This document shows, in pieces, positions 42,901 through 52,257 of a DNA stretch of 64,000 nt (its first letter is position 1; every line of letters starts with the position of its first letter). Source of the DNA: BOG-994 sp049514215 (GTDB lineage: Bacteria > Pseudomonadota > Gammaproteobacteria > Burkholderiales > Burkholderiaceae_D); assembly GCA_049514215.1 (NCBI GenBank), contig JBEKVI010000003.1, positions 1 to 64,000 on the forward strand. The letters run 5' to 3'. Below the pieces are notes generated by a model. It worked only from the letters and a program-made list of their open reading frames with translations. It was not told the origin of the DNA and did not search any database. A program made the position numbers and the translations under genes.

Positions 42901-44295
42901 CTAGGCGGCTGCGACCGATTCGCGGCGCAGTCGCCAGCGATTGGCAATCCAGGGCACGATCCCTACGACGAGGCCACCGATGCCCACGACTTTCGCCGTC
43001 AGATCAAAGGTTGGAATGCTATAGAGCCCGATAAAGACCAGAAATGCCGCGCTCGCGCCGGGCCATAGGAAAAGAAGGAGAAAATTCGGGACGCTCGTGA
43101 AGGCCTGCCTCCGGTAGTGCCAGGCGCAGGCGAAGCCGGCGAGGCTATAGTAGAAGCACACCTGAAACCCGATGGCGTTGACCGAATCCTTGATGATCTC
43201 GTTCATGGTCGGGACAAACGAGGAGAAAAAAAGGAAGAGAAGCCCCAGGATCGCGATGACCAAGGTTGCCAGCCACGGGGTTTTCCAGTGGCGATGCAAT
43301 GTGGCGTAGCGGGGGTGAAGGGCCCCATCGCGACCCTTGGCGAACAGCGTGCGCGTAAACTGAAGAATCGAAGTCTCGAGCGTACCGATCGTGCTCAGCA
43401 TGACCGCAATGATGGCCAGATAGGTCAGTTGCCCGGGAAACAGTCTCTCGGCGAGTACGAATACGATGTTGGTTCCAGCTTGGTCAATCTCGGCGTCGCT
43501 TAACACGAGCAGCACCGCGGTCACGAACGTGATGAAAAGCACCATCACGATCACCATCGAAGCGAGCGCGCCGTGTCCGGCGGACCTCTCGGCGTCACGC
43601 GTTTCCTCGTTGAGATTCACCGTCACGTCCCAACCCCAGAAGAAAAACAATGCGGTCAACGCTCCGGTGGCAAACGATAGGGGTGTAAAAGACCACGGGG
43701 CGAACCAGACGATGCTAAAGGGATGCGCGGGATGGTCTCCGAATTTGACAAACGCAGTCACGATGACCGCTACCAGGGCGACGACTTCGACCCCCGTCAT
43801 GACGATTTGGGTGTAGCTCGTGGGCTTGATCCCTTTCACGATGACGGCGCTGACCGCCAAGAGCCAGAATGATGCGATCGAATTCACCCAGACCGGATCA
43901 TTCATGTGACCCTGGTCCACGAGGTTCAGCGACGAGAGCAGCTGCAACGTGGCGGTCGCAGCCGGGGTGGTGCCCGACACCATGAAAATCGCGGATGCAA
44001 CGAGAAGCGCCCAGCCCGCGAAAAATCCGAGCATGGGAGTAAACACTTGGCCCACCCAGATGTAGGTGCCGCCCGCATTGGCCGCGGTCTTATTGAGATG
44101 CATGAAAGCCAGCGTCACGCCAAACATGATCAAGCCGCAGTAGAGGATGCTCCCAGGCGAGAGCAGCCCCACTGCGGCGACCAGCGCTGCCGTGGTCACT
44201 GCCACGCTAAACGCGGGGGCTGTCCCTGCGACCCCCATTACGATGGACTCGCCCGTACCAAGCGCTCCGTGGGCGAGTCGGTCTACGTCGGCCAT
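42901..44295 (-). CDS. APC family amino-acid permease
   Basis: This 464-residue permease has twelve hydrophobic helices. Family segments are GTGESIVMGVAGTAPAFSVAVTTAALVAAVG at the start, KTAANAGGTYIWVGQVFTPMLGFFAGWALLVASAIFMVSG, and ETRDAERSAGHGALASM. ATG at 44295 (AGGGA upstream) is preferred to the longer frame at 44325. It converges on the aldo/keto reductase, 15 bases apart. Which amino acid it carries cannot be told. Confidence 0.9.
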   Translation of the reverse strand: MADVDRLAHGALGTGESIVMGVAGTAPAFSVAVTTAALVAAVGLLSPGSILYCGLIMFGVTLAFMHLNKTAANAGGTYIWVGQVFTPMLGFFAGWALLVASAIFMVSGTTPAATATLQLLSSLNLVDQGHMNDPVWVNSIASFWLLAVSAVIVKGIKPTSYTQIVMTGVEVVALVAVIVTAFVKFGDHPAHPFSIVWFAPWSFTPLSFATGALTALFFFWGWDVTVNLNEETRDAERSAGHGALASMVIVMVLFITFVTAVLLVLSDAEIDQAGTNIVFVLAERLFPGQLTYLAIIAVMLSTIGTLETSILQFTRTLFAKGRDGALHPRYATLHRHWKTPWLATLVIAILGLLFLFFSSFVPTMNEIIKDSVNAIGFQVCFYYSLAGFACAWHYRRQAFTSVPNFLLLFLWPGASAAFLVFIGLYSIPTFDLTAKVVGIGGLVVGIVPWIANRWRLRRESVAAA

Positions 44296-44385
44296 GAGAT
44301 TTTTCCCTGCTTTGTCGAACTGCAAAAGCCCACAGCGTGGGCGGCCCCGGGCATCCAGCCGAATTGTACTGAATCGGGGCGTGAC

Positions 44386-45414
44386 CTAGCTCGATGGTTT
44401 TGCGAGCGCTTCTTCGAGCGCGGCTGGCAGCACATTCTGAAAACGCGTGCCGGCTGGTGTCGTAATGAGCGCCTCGAGGGTGTCCGTGATGGTTTCCAGC
44501 AGGGGGCGAATCGTCAGGCCGCTGTCTAAGGCGCGGGTGACATCAACGGACTGCAACCCTTGGAACGTGGTGTCCGACGCGGGCAACCACAAAGGCAAGC
44601 CGGTCCAGGGAGCAACGCCGGCGGCGACCAATTCAGCGTCTTCGACCCAGTGGATGGACACATCGAAGCCGCGCTTGACTGAAAGTTTGTGTCCGGACTC
44701 GGCAAGGGAGCCCATCGTCCACTGACCCGGCGGGCTTGTCAGATTGTAGGCGCCCCCGCGCTGCGCCTGGAGCGCGAGGAAGATCCAGAGCACGATGTCT
44801 CGCGCGTCGATGCACTGGATCGCGCGGCCTGGGGGACCCGGCATGACGGCTACGGACCCACGCTCTCCGAGCAGGGTCGGTGCCCCAAAGCGCGCCGCCC
44901 AGTAGGGAAAGCGATCGGTGGGGTCGTGAGGACCGACGATCAGTCCGGGTCGAACGATGAGCGCCTGCTTGCCGTAGCGATCGAGCACGACCGCCTCGCA
45001 GGCGGCCTTAAGCGCCCCGTAGTCCGTGGCAACGTCTTCCGAGGCCGGATCAGAGAGAACCGCAAGCGGCGCCGTCTCGTCAACCCCCGGGGCCGACAGA
45101 TCCGCATAGGCGGAGACCGAGGAGACGAAGTAATAGTGGCCGACGCGGCCGAAGAGCAGATCCGCGCTTGCCCGGACGTGTCGCGGCAGATAGCCACTGG
45201 TATCCAGAACGACATCCCACTGACCGGATTCCAGGGCACCTAGTCCGGAGCCGATTTGAGGGTCGCGATCACCCAGCCTTACTTCGACCGCATCTCCGAA
45301 AGGGTTGGGCGATTTGCCGCGGTGAAAGAGCGTGACGCGGTTGCCGCGGGCGAGGGCGGCTTCGACGAAGTGGCGCCCCAGGAAGTTCGTCCCACCCAAC
45401 ACCAGTATTTCCAT
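44386..45414 (-). CDS. NAD-dependent epimerase/reductase (extended SDR)
   Basis: This 342-residue protein is an extended or atypical SDR. The N-terminus MEILVLGGTNFLGRHFVEAALARGNRVTLFHRG holds the nucleotide site, DVVLDTSGYLPRHV and YYFVSSVSAYAD the core, and DYGALKAACE is the YxxxK region in which the Tyr and Lys are present. The IQCIDARDIVLW segment is typical. Relatives are annotated as reductases or isomerases of sugar nucleotides or isoflavone-like substrates. Monocistronic with ATG. Confidence 0.88.
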   Translation of the reverse strand: MEILVLGGTNFLGRHFVEAALARGNRVTLFHRGKSPNPFGDAVEVRLGDRDPQIGSGLGALESGQWDVVLDTSGYLPRHVRASADLLFGRVGHYYFVSSVSAYADLSAPGVDETAPLAVLSDPASEDVATDYGALKAACEAVVLDRYGKQALIVRPGLIVGPHDPTDRFPYWAARFGAPTLLGERGSVAVMPGPPGRAIQCIDARDIVLWIFLALQAQRGGAYNLTSPPGQWTMGSLAESGHKLSVKRGFDVSIHWVEDAELVAAGVAPWTGLPLWLPASDTTFQGLQSVDVTRALDSGLTIRPLLETITDTLEALITTPAGTRFQNVLPAALEEALAKPSS

Positions 45415-45693
45415 CGTCCTTCACCTCGTTGAAGCCGCAAAAAGAGCCACAGGCCGTCTTGGCCCGATCCAAATAAGACGTCACGGAGCAAGTTTAGGGC
45501 CTAGTCGCCATTGGCTTCTTGCCGGGTTGGAGTCCATTCTGGCATGGTCCGTTCCCAAAGCAACCCGGGTCGCGGGATGTCCGGCGCGTGCTTCTCTTGC
45601 ATTCTGTTGCGAAAGATCCCAACCGCGGTGGGCAAATACAGTTTGGCTTGAACTTGCTTTTCGGCTGCCCGGGCCTTGGGTATGAGGATTCCG

Positions 45694-46296
45694 CTAGGGA
45701 CGCGAAATGAAAGCATTCCCGCGGATGTAGAAGCGCAGCAGCCGACGCGCCCAGTGGCCGGCATAGTCGACTCCGATACGCGGGCGGCGCTCGACCCGAA
45801 ATCCGCGATCGCCAAGGCCTTCGCCGATGTACAGGCGCTGCCCCAGCAGGTCGAGGCCATTGTCGCTGCGGTCGATACCCAAGGCCCGGCAAACCAGCCC
45901 TGGACCGCTCGCGCGCGAGACAAGCGGGGCGACGGGCTCGACCGCACGGATGAGTACTGCCGATGCGTGCTTACCCGGTCCCGTGACCACATTCATACAA
46001 TGGTGCAGACCGTAGATCAGGTAGACGTAGGCGAAGCCTGGTGGCCCGAACATCACCTCGGTGCGCAGTGTCCTGCCGCGCGCGCTGTGGGCTGCGAGAT
46101 CGTGGGGTCCAAGGTACGCTTCCACCTCCACGATGATGGCCACACGCTCGATGCCCTCGACGACATGCACGAGCGCGCGACCGAGAAGCTCGGGCGCGAC
46201 GTCGATCGCATTGCGATCGTAAAAGCCGCGTGGCAGCCGGCGGAGCGATATCGCGGCCACGACGGCCGACCCCGAGGGCTTTCCCGGGCTGGCCAT
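45694..46296 (-). CDS. 3-methyladenine DNA glycosylase (AAG/MPG family)
   Basis: This base-excision repair enzyme removes alkylated purines. Family segments include LLGRALVHVVEGIERVAIIVEVEAYLGPHDLAAHSARGRTLRTEVMFGPPGFAYVYLIYGLHHCMNVVT, with the catalytic Glu in VEVEAY, and LCRALGID-like VCRALGIDRSDNG. The ATG at 46296 gives 200 residues, normal for the family; the frame is open to 46356. The HSL esterase gene lies upstream on the same strand. Confidence 0.93.
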   Translation of the reverse strand: MASPGKPSGSAVVAAISLRRLPRGFYDRNAIDVAPELLGRALVHVVEGIERVAIIVEVEAYLGPHDLAAHSARGRTLRTEVMFGPPGFAYVYLIYGLHHCMNVVTGPGKHASAVLIRAVEPVAPLVSRASGPGLVCRALGIDRSDNGLDLLGQRLYIGEGLGDRGFRVERRPRIGVDYAGHWARRLLRFYIRGNAFISRP

Positions 46297-46365
46297 CGTC
46301 TTCGGTTCGGACCGCAACGGGCTTCGCAGTCGGGACGGAGTCGAAGGCAAAGCCAAAGGCCGGCC

Positions 46366-47319
46366 CTAGAGTGCGCCCTCGGGGCGTGTCTGGAGTCTCT
46401 GGGAGAGCCAGTTAGCGGCACTGTCGAATTCGACTTGGGCGCGCGCGGAGACGTGCCTTAGCCTGAGAAACCCGTGAACCAGATCGGCCGCGTGCCGCGC
46501 CGTAACGCACACGCCTTGCTCGGCAAGACGCTGCCCGTAGCGTAGCGCCTCATCACGCAAGGGGTCGTGTCCGGCGGTCACGATATAAGCCTCGGGCTGA
46601 TGTCCCAAGCGCGGTGCTCGCATGGGAAAGGCGAGTGGGTCGTCGCGGTCCTTTTCCGTGCAGTAGCGCTCGATAAACCAGCGCATCAGGGCGGCCGAGA
46701 GAATCGGCGCGTCGGCGTTGTCGCGATAGGATGCCGTATCGGCGCGGCTATCGACCACCGGATAAAAAAGCAGCTGGCAGCAAAACGGATTCTCCCGTCC
46801 GGCCAAGGCGCTTCGGACGCTGTAAAGACTGGCGAGATGGCCCCCGGCCGAATCGCCGCAAATGCCCAAGCGCTTTGGATCGAGCCCCAGGCGGGAGGCG
46901 TTTGCAACCAGCCACGCCGCGGCGGCTTCGACGTCCTCGATGGCGGCCGGGTAAGGATGTTCGGGTGCGAGCGCATAGTCGACGCTGGCGACGAGTGATG
47001 CCGTGCGATGGGCAAGCTCCGCTGCGATCTCATCGTGGGAGCGGATGCTGCCGATCACCCAGCCGCCTCCGTGGAGAAAAAGTGTTCCAGGCAAAAGCGA
47101 TGGCGAAGCTGGGCGATAGACGCGGACCGAAACGGTGCGCGCTCCGACCGGAAAGGCGTAATCAGAAACCGTCATTCCTTGCGGATGGGGTTTGCGCGCA
47201 AGACTTGCCGCAAGTTCATAGCTTTCGCGCAAGTCGGCGACATCGATGTCTTCCACATTGGCAGGTAGCGGGCTCGGTGCGGACGCGAGCGCGGCCAGAA
47301 TGCTAGGGTCAATCTGCAC
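46366..47319 (-). CDS. alpha/beta hydrolase, hormone-sensitive lipase (HSL) family
   Basis: This 317-residue cytosolic esterase has the HSL motifs LFLHGGGWVIGS (oxyanion) and GDSAGGHLAS (nucleophile Ser), acid in AGHDPLRDEA and His in LVHGFLRL. Start is GTG at 47319. Length and order match bacterial HSL esterases, with the N-terminal cap helices (RESYELAASLARK). It ends 70 bases before the AAG glycosylase start, so the two could share a transcript. Confidence 0.93.
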   Translation of the reverse strand: MQIDPSILAALASAPSPLPANVEDIDVADLRESYELAASLARKPHPQGMTVSDYAFPVGARTVSVRVYRPASPSLLPGTLFLHGGGWVIGSIRSHDEIAAELAHRTASLVASVDYALAPEHPYPAAIEDVEAAAAWLVANASRLGLDPKRLGICGDSAGGHLASLYSVRSALAGRENPFCCQLLFYPVVDSRADTASYRDNADAPILSAALMRWFIERYCTEKDRDDPLAFPMRAPRLGHQPEAYIVTAGHDPLRDEALRYGQRLAEQGVCVTARHAADLVHGFLRLRHVSARAQVEFDSAANWLSQRLQTRPEGAL

Positions 47320-47528
47320 GATCGGCTTTCAGGTCGAGAAAGCCCCGGCGCGGCCATGGCCACCGGGCGCTGGGCATGGAGAACAAAGATCGGCAAAGAC
47401 TATATCAAACGGGCGTGATCCGCGCCCGAGCGGGGCGTACCTGGCGCCACTTTGGAAGCAGCTGGCTGGACGAATTTGCTAGAATTCCCCGCTGAGGTCC
47501 CGATCCACGTCACTCCCAAGAGGCTAAA

Positions 47529-48848
47529 GTGAGCGAAGCGGAGATAGCGAATGCGACGCGGTGCGAGGTACTCGTGGTCGGTGGGGGTCCTGCCGGCTCG
47601 ACGATCGCCGCGCTTCTCGCTCAAAAAGGTCGCGACGTCGTACTCCTCGAAAAGGAAAAGCATCCGCGCTTTCACATCGGGGAATCACTCCTCCCACTGA
47701 ATCTGCCCTTACTCGAGAAGCTCGGCGTTCAAGAAGAGGTTGCCCGGATCGGCATGGTGAAATACGGTGCCGAGTTCATCTCTCCTTATCATGGCAAGAC
47801 AACGACGTTCAACTTCGCCGAAGCGTGGAACAAGAATTTTCCCTATGCCTACCAGGTGCGGCGGTCTGAGTTCGATCTGATTCTGTTGAACAACGCGCGA
47901 TCCAAGGGGGCGCGTGTCATCGAACAGTGCAAAGTCAGGGACATTGAATTCCTCCCGGAGGGAGGAGCGATCGCACGGGCCTCCCACCTGGAAGGAGGCG
48001 AGGCGCTCTTTCAGGCACGCTTTGTCGTGGACGCCTCGGGGCGAGATACCTTTCTTGCGAACCGGCTGCGGATCAAATCGAAGAACCTGAAGCACAACAG
48101 CGCTGCGCTCTACGGACATTTCACCGATGCGACCCGACTCGAAGGCGACGCCGAAGGCAATATCAGCATCTTCTGGTTCGACCACGGGTGGTTCTGGTTC
48201 ATCCCTTTGGCCGACGGCACGACCAGCGTGGGCGCGGTGTGTTGGCCGTATTACCTCAAGCAGCGTCGCTCGGATGTGACGAACTTCTTGATGGAAACCG
48301 TCAAGCTCTGTCCAGGCATCGCCGAGCGTCTTGCAAACGCCAAGCTCACGGGACCCGCGACGGCCACCGGCAACTATTCGTACAAGGCCAAGAGCATGAG
48401 CGGCCCGGGCTACCTCTTGCTGGGTGATGCCTTCGCCTTCATTGATCCGGTTTTCTCCACAGGCGTCTATCTGGCGATGAATAGTGCCTTCGTTGGCTGC
48501 GAAACCGTCGAGACCTGTCTTCAGACGCCCGCGAAAGCAGACCGGGCTTTGCGCGAGTTCGATGCGCGAGTCCGTCACGCTCTGGATACGTTCTCGTGGT
48601 ACATCTACCGGGTGACCACACCCGCATTGCGCGACATGTTCATGGGCCCGCGCAATATTTTTCGGGTGCAAGAGGCGATGTTGTCTTTGCTGGCCGGCGA
48701 CATCTACGGCCCCTCGGTGATCCGCCGCCGCCTCATCGTATTTAAAATCATCTACTATGCGAGCAGCCTGAGGCGACTGCGCCGCAGCCTTCTGGCGTGG
48801 CGCAGCCATAAGCGCGCGATCGCGGAGACGGCGCCCGAAGGCGTGTAG
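47529..48848 (+). CDS. FAD-dependent halogenase-like oxidoreductase
   Basis: This 439-residue flavoprotein has an N-terminal FAD site VVGGGPAGSTIAALLAQKGRDVVLLEKE and the pattern FHIGESLLP. It also carries two marks of flavin-dependent halogenases: Lys78 in MVKYGAEF (the Lys that forms the chloramine) and the WxWxIP motif at residues 221-226 (WFWFIP). GLLGDAFAFIDPVFSTGV is the flavin-sealing block. GTG start with AGAGG upstream. Homologues occur in xanthomonadin and aryl polyene loci. Lys and WxWxIP do not prove halogenation, since some relatives are hydroxylases. Confidence 0.88.
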   Translation: MSEAEIANATRCEVLVVGGGPAGSTIAALLAQKGRDVVLLEKEKHPRFHIGESLLPLNLPLLEKLGVQEEVARIGMVKYGAEFISPYHGKTTTFNFAEAWNKNFPYAYQVRRSEFDLILLNNARSKGARVIEQCKVRDIEFLPEGGAIARASHLEGGEALFQARFVVDASGRDTFLANRLRIKSKNLKHNSAALYGHFTDATRLEGDAEGNISIFWFDHGWFWFIPLADGTTSVGAVCWPYYLKQRRSDVTNFLMETVKLCPGIAERLANAKLTGPATATGNYSYKAKSMSGPGYLLLGDAFAFIDPVFSTGVYLAMNSAFVGCETVETCLQTPAKADRALREFDARVRHALDTFSWYIYRVTTPALRDMFMGPRNIFRVQEAMLSLLAGDIYGPSVIRRRLIVFKIIYYASSLRRLRRSLLAWRSHKRAIAETAPEGV

Positions 48849-48951
48849 CGAAAGCGGCAAACATCGTTGCGGCCCGCCCAGGATCGCAAGCGGCATGAGA
48901 CTTTGGGGAAGGGAGCACGGTTGACAGGTTCGCCCGCTATGGAATGCCCGG

Positions 48952-49785
48952 ATGTGGGCTAGAGTCGCTTGGGGCGCGTTCGTCTATATGGCCCTCAGTG
49001 CGGCGGCGACTGCCGACGAGTTTCCGCTATGGGAAGCTGGGGTCGGTGTCGGGGTCATCGATTTTCCGGACTATCGCGGCGCGGCCCAATACCATACGTA
49101 CGTTCTGCCGGTGCCCTATCTGGTCTATCGGGGCGACGTCCTCAAGATCGACCGTGATAGTGTTCGCGCCCAATTTTTCAATTCCCCCGATGTCGAGCTG
49201 GATCTGAGCGTGAACGGTTCCGTTCCGGTCAAAAGCAGCGACGATCGGGCCCGAAGCGGCATGCCCGATCTAGACCCCAGCCTCGAAGTCGGTCCCGCCC
49301 TGGATTGGACGATGGCCCGCTGGGACAACGATGGGGAGAAGCTGTCCTTTCGCTTCCCTGTCAGAAACGGCGAGGCGAGCAATTTCTCCCACTTCGAGAA
49401 CATCGGTTGGCTAAGCCAACCGAGTCTGAACGTCGATATCAAGGACCCGTTCGATCTGGCCGGTTGGAGACTCGGGCTTTCCGTGGGCGCGCTGTTTGCT
49501 GATCGCCGCTACCTGGAGTACTTCTATGGAGTGGCCCCGGCCTATGCGACGCCCGACAGACCGTCTTATAACGCGCACGGCGGATACGCGGGCAGTCAGT
49601 TCATTTCGGCTCTGAGCAAGCGCTACAGCGATATGTGGGTGGGGGGATTCCTGAAGTGGGATACGCTGCATGGGGCGGCGTTTGTGAACAGCCCGCTCGT
49701 TCAAAAACGAGAATTCTGGACGGCGGGGGTGGCGGTATCGTGGATTCTGGGTCGATCCGCGACGATGGTGGAAGCAGATCATTAG
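48952..49785 (+). CDS. MipA/OmpV family outer-membrane protein
   Basis: This 277-residue exported protein has a signal peptide (about residues 1-21, ending AAATADE) and the MipA/OmpV beta-barrel pattern: LWEAGVGVGVIDFPDYRGAAQYHTYVLPVPYLVYRGDVLKIDRDSVRAQFF, then alternate hydrophobic strands ending in Phe-rich WTAGVAVSWILG. The family scaffolds peptidoglycan enzymes (MipA) or is an outer-membrane channel of unknown role. It follows the halogenase-like gene by about 100 bp and probably shares its transcript. Confidence 0.88.
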   Translation: MWARVAWGAFVYMALSAAATADEFPLWEAGVGVGVIDFPDYRGAAQYHTYVLPVPYLVYRGDVLKIDRDSVRAQFFNSPDVELDLSVNGSVPVKSSDDRARSGMPDLDPSLEVGPALDWTMARWDNDGEKLSFRFPVRNGEASNFSHFENIGWLSQPSLNVDIKDPFDLAGWRLGLSVGALFADRRYLEYFYGVAPAYATPDRPSYNAHGGYAGSQFISALSKRYSDMWVGGFLKWDTLHGAAFVNSPLVQKREFWTAGVAVSWILGRSATMVEADH

Positions 49786-49929
49786 TGACTGTGCGTGCTC
49801 CAATGAAAATAATTGTTACGGGGAGGGTCAAGGCGTTGCAAGCCCAAGCGTGCGAGGGCGTACCGCGTCGTTGCGACTCGTTGATTGCCGAACTCAAGAC
49901 GCGCGGATCTGCCCCGCTGGAACTCCCTG

Positions 49930-50784
49930 ATGCCTGACTCGTCTGCACAACCTCCGCGCGAGGACTCAAGCGCCAGCGTGCCGCTGCGCTCCAAGCGGAG
50001 TTTTGCGCGTCCGTTTGTCAAGCAAATCGATCCGCCGAGAGGCCTTCTGGCGGCACCTCGCTGTCTCTACGAATATGCGGCCTACTATTGCGCCTGGCTT
50101 CTGTTTGGCGCGGGGTCTTTGTTGTGGAGCTTGCCCGCCGCTCTATTGGGGCGTCTTCTGCCAAGCCGCATCGGATCCTCGCTCGGTCAGTACGTCATCA
50201 TGGCCGGATTCCGCCCCTTTGTTGGATTTATGAAGGCCACCGGGATCATCGAATGTGACTTCCGGGCACTCGACATATTGCGCGCCGATCGTTCCCTCGT
50301 GATTGCACCCAACCACCCGTCGCTTTTGGACGCGGTGCTCGTGATCTCGCGTCTGCCGCGTGTCGTGTGTATCGTGAAGGCGCCGATCTGGGACAACCCC
50401 TTTCTGGGTGGAGGGGCTCGACTTGGGGGATATCTTCGCAATGATGCCGGCTTGCGGTTGACCAAGCGTGCGGCGCGGGCGGTCAGTGAAGGTGTTCCCC
50501 TGCTGATCTTTCCCGAAGGGACGCGCACACGCGATCTGCCAGTCGATCCCTTTAAGGGCGGCTTTGCACTCATTGCCCAGCGGGCCCAGGCCCCGATCCA
50601 AACGGTGTTTATCGAGTGCAGCTCGCCGTTCTTGAGCAAAAGCTGGCCTTGGTACAAGAAGCCGGCATTCCCAGTCGTCTACCGAGCGCGGCTGGGCCGT
50701 CGCTTCGTGGTCGGAGCCGATGTGCGCAGTTTTGTCACGGAGCTTCAGGACTACTACCGAGAAGAGCTCGGCGGGTCGCATTAA
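49930..50784 (+). CDS. PlsC-type 1-acyl-sn-glycerol-3-phosphate acyltransferase
   Basis: This 284-residue membrane-associated acyltransferase carries NHPSLLDAVL (the HX4D catalytic motif) and FPEGTRTRD (substrate motif), with two hydrophobic segments at the N-terminus (YYCAWLLFGAGSLLWSLPAALLG). Homologues are regular members of aryl polyene / xanthomonadin clusters, where they may attach the polyene to a lipid. Start is the ATG at 49930; the frame is open to 49885. The glycosyltransferase gene begins six bases beyond its stop. Confidence 0.9.
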   Translation: MPDSSAQPPREDSSASVPLRSKRSFARPFVKQIDPPRGLLAAPRCLYEYAAYYCAWLLFGAGSLLWSLPAALLGRLLPSRIGSSLGQYVIMAGFRPFVGFMKATGIIECDFRALDILRADRSLVIAPNHPSLLDAVLVISRLPRVVCIVKAPIWDNPFLGGGARLGGYLRNDAGLRLTKRAARAVSEGVPLLIFPEGTRTRDLPVDPFKGGFALIAQRAQAPIQTVFIECSSPFLSKSWPWYKKPAFPVVYRARLGRRFVVGADVRSFVTELQDYYREELGGSH

Positions 50785-50789
50785 GGTCC

Positions 50790-51557
50790 ATGGGTATCGG
50801 TTCGCGAACGCACGTAGTCCTCATCCCGAGCTATAACACCGGGCCGAAGGTGTTGGACACGGTGCGCGCGGCATTACGTTACTGGGAACCGGTGTGGGTC
50901 GTCGTCGACGGCAGTACCGATGGCAGCGCGACGCTGCTCGAGGCTCTCGCCCGTGAGGTTGGCGGCCTCACCGTGCTCGTTTTACCGCAAAACCGGGGTA
51001 AAGGGGCCGCGGTGCTTCACGGATTGCGCAAGGCGCACGCCGCCGGCTTCTCGCACGTTCTGACCATGGACTCGGACGGACAGCATCCCGCCGAATCGAT
51101 TCGCGAGTTCATGGAACGCTCAAGCATCGAGCCGGACGCCTTGATCCTGGGGCTTCCGGTGTTCGATTCGAGCGCTCCTGCGATTCGCGTGCGAGGGCAC
51201 AAGCTGTCGAACTGGTTGGCCAATCTCGAGAGCGTAGGTGCGGGCATTGGCGATTCGCTGTTTGGCATGCGTGTCTATCCCATCCCAGTCCTGCGCCGCA
51301 CGATGGAATCGACGCGCTGGATGCGACGGTTCGATTTCGATCCGGAAGCGGCGGTGCGTCTGACCTGGCTTGGCCTAAAGCCGGTCAACCTGGCAACGCC
51401 GGTACGGTATTTCACCAAGGCCGAAGGCGGCGTCTCCCACTTTAGCTATCTGCGCGACAACCTTCTTTTGAGCTTCATGCACTTGCGCCTGTTCGGGGGC
51501 TGCCTCATCCGGCTTCCGCGACTGCTTCGTCGCCGTGCTAGTACATCCCGCCGTTGA
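50790..51557 (+). CDS. family-2 glycosyltransferase
   Basis: This 255-residue enzyme has the GT2 GT-A fold: VVLIPSYNTGPKVLDTVRAAL, VDGSTDGSATLLE, NRGKGAAVLHGLRKAHAAGFSHVLTMDSDGQHP (DxD). It ends with a basic tail, probably peripheral to the membrane. ATG at 50790 lies just after the acyltransferase stop, so translation is likely coupled. Its last 20 bases overlap the 3' end of the FabG-like gene on the other strand. A role in glycosylating the polyene-lipid is plausible; the donor is unknown. Confidence 0.92.
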   Translation: MGIGSRTHVVLIPSYNTGPKVLDTVRAALRYWEPVWVVVDGSTDGSATLLEALAREVGGLTVLVLPQNRGKGAAVLHGLRKAHAAGFSHVLTMDSDGQHPAESIREFMERSSIEPDALILGLPVFDSSAPAIRVRGHKLSNWLANLESVGAGIGDSLFGMRVYPIPVLRRTMESTRWMRRFDFDPEAAVRLTWLGLKPVNLATPVRYFTKAEGGVSHFSYLRDNLLLSFMHLRLFGGCLIRLPRLLRRRASTSRR

Positions 51558-52257
51558 TCGAGATGATCTGCCCCGAGATGTAGTCGGCCTTCTCGGAAAC
51601 GAGAAATTCAACCAGATGAGCGACTTCCTCAGGGGTGCCCGCGCGTTTCATAGGGACGAGGGCATTGATCCTGTCCTGGGGGAAGCTTTTTTCGCTCATT
51701 GCGGAGGCGATGATCCCGGGCGCCACGACGTTGACCGTGACGCCGCGGCTTGCCACTTCAAGCGCGAGCGACTTCGTAGCCCCGTGGAGCCCGGCTTTGG
51801 CGGCCGCATAGTTGGTCTGGCCCCGGTTTCCCGAGAGTGCGGCGACCGAAGAGACATTGACGATGCGACCCCATCGCGTCCTGAGCATCGGCATGAGAAT
51901 CGCTTGGGTCACATTGAAAAAGCCACTTAAGGTTACCTCGATCACACGCGACCATTGGTCGGCGCGCATGCCCGGAAATATCGCGTCGTCGTGCACGCCT
52001 GCATTGTTCACCAGGATCTGGATCGGGCCGCGCTCGAGCAGGGACTCGAGGGCGGCGAGACTGCCTTTGGCGTCGGTTACGTCAAATGCGGTCGCGCTCG
52101 CCGATCCCCCTGAAGCCGTGATGGCACGAGCGAGCGCGGTAGCCTTCTCGAGCGACTGGTGCGCGTGGATCTCGACGTGATGACCGCTCTGGGCGAGCGC
52201 CTGGCAGATGGCCGAACCGATGACTCCGCTGCCGCCGGTCACCAGGGCACGCTTCAT
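51538..52257 (-). CDS. 3-oxoacyl-ACP reductase (FabG-like) of the polyene synthesis operon
   Basis: This 239-residue ketoreductase has TGGSGVIGSAICQ, NNAGVHDDAIF, VSSVAALSGNRGQTNYAAAKAG (Ser, Tyr and Lys present) and a C-terminal SGQIISINGGMY. It is closely FabG-like and should reduce the beta-keto group after each condensation, as ApeQ does in E. coli aryl polyene synthesis. The start ATG overlaps the preceding dehydratase stop as ATGA. It is the last gene of the ketosynthase operon. Confidence 0.93.
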   Translation of the reverse strand: MKRALVTGGSGVIGSAICQALAQSGHHVEIHAHQSLEKATALARAITASGGSASATAFDVTDAKGSLAALESLLERGPIQILVNNAGVHDDAIFPGMRADQWSRVIEVTLSGFFNVTQAILMPMLRTRWGRIVNVSSVAALSGNRGQTNYAAAKAGLHGATKSLALEVASRGVTVNVVAPGIIASAMSEKSFPQDRINALVPMKRAGTPEEVAHLVEFLVSEKADYISGQIISINGGMY

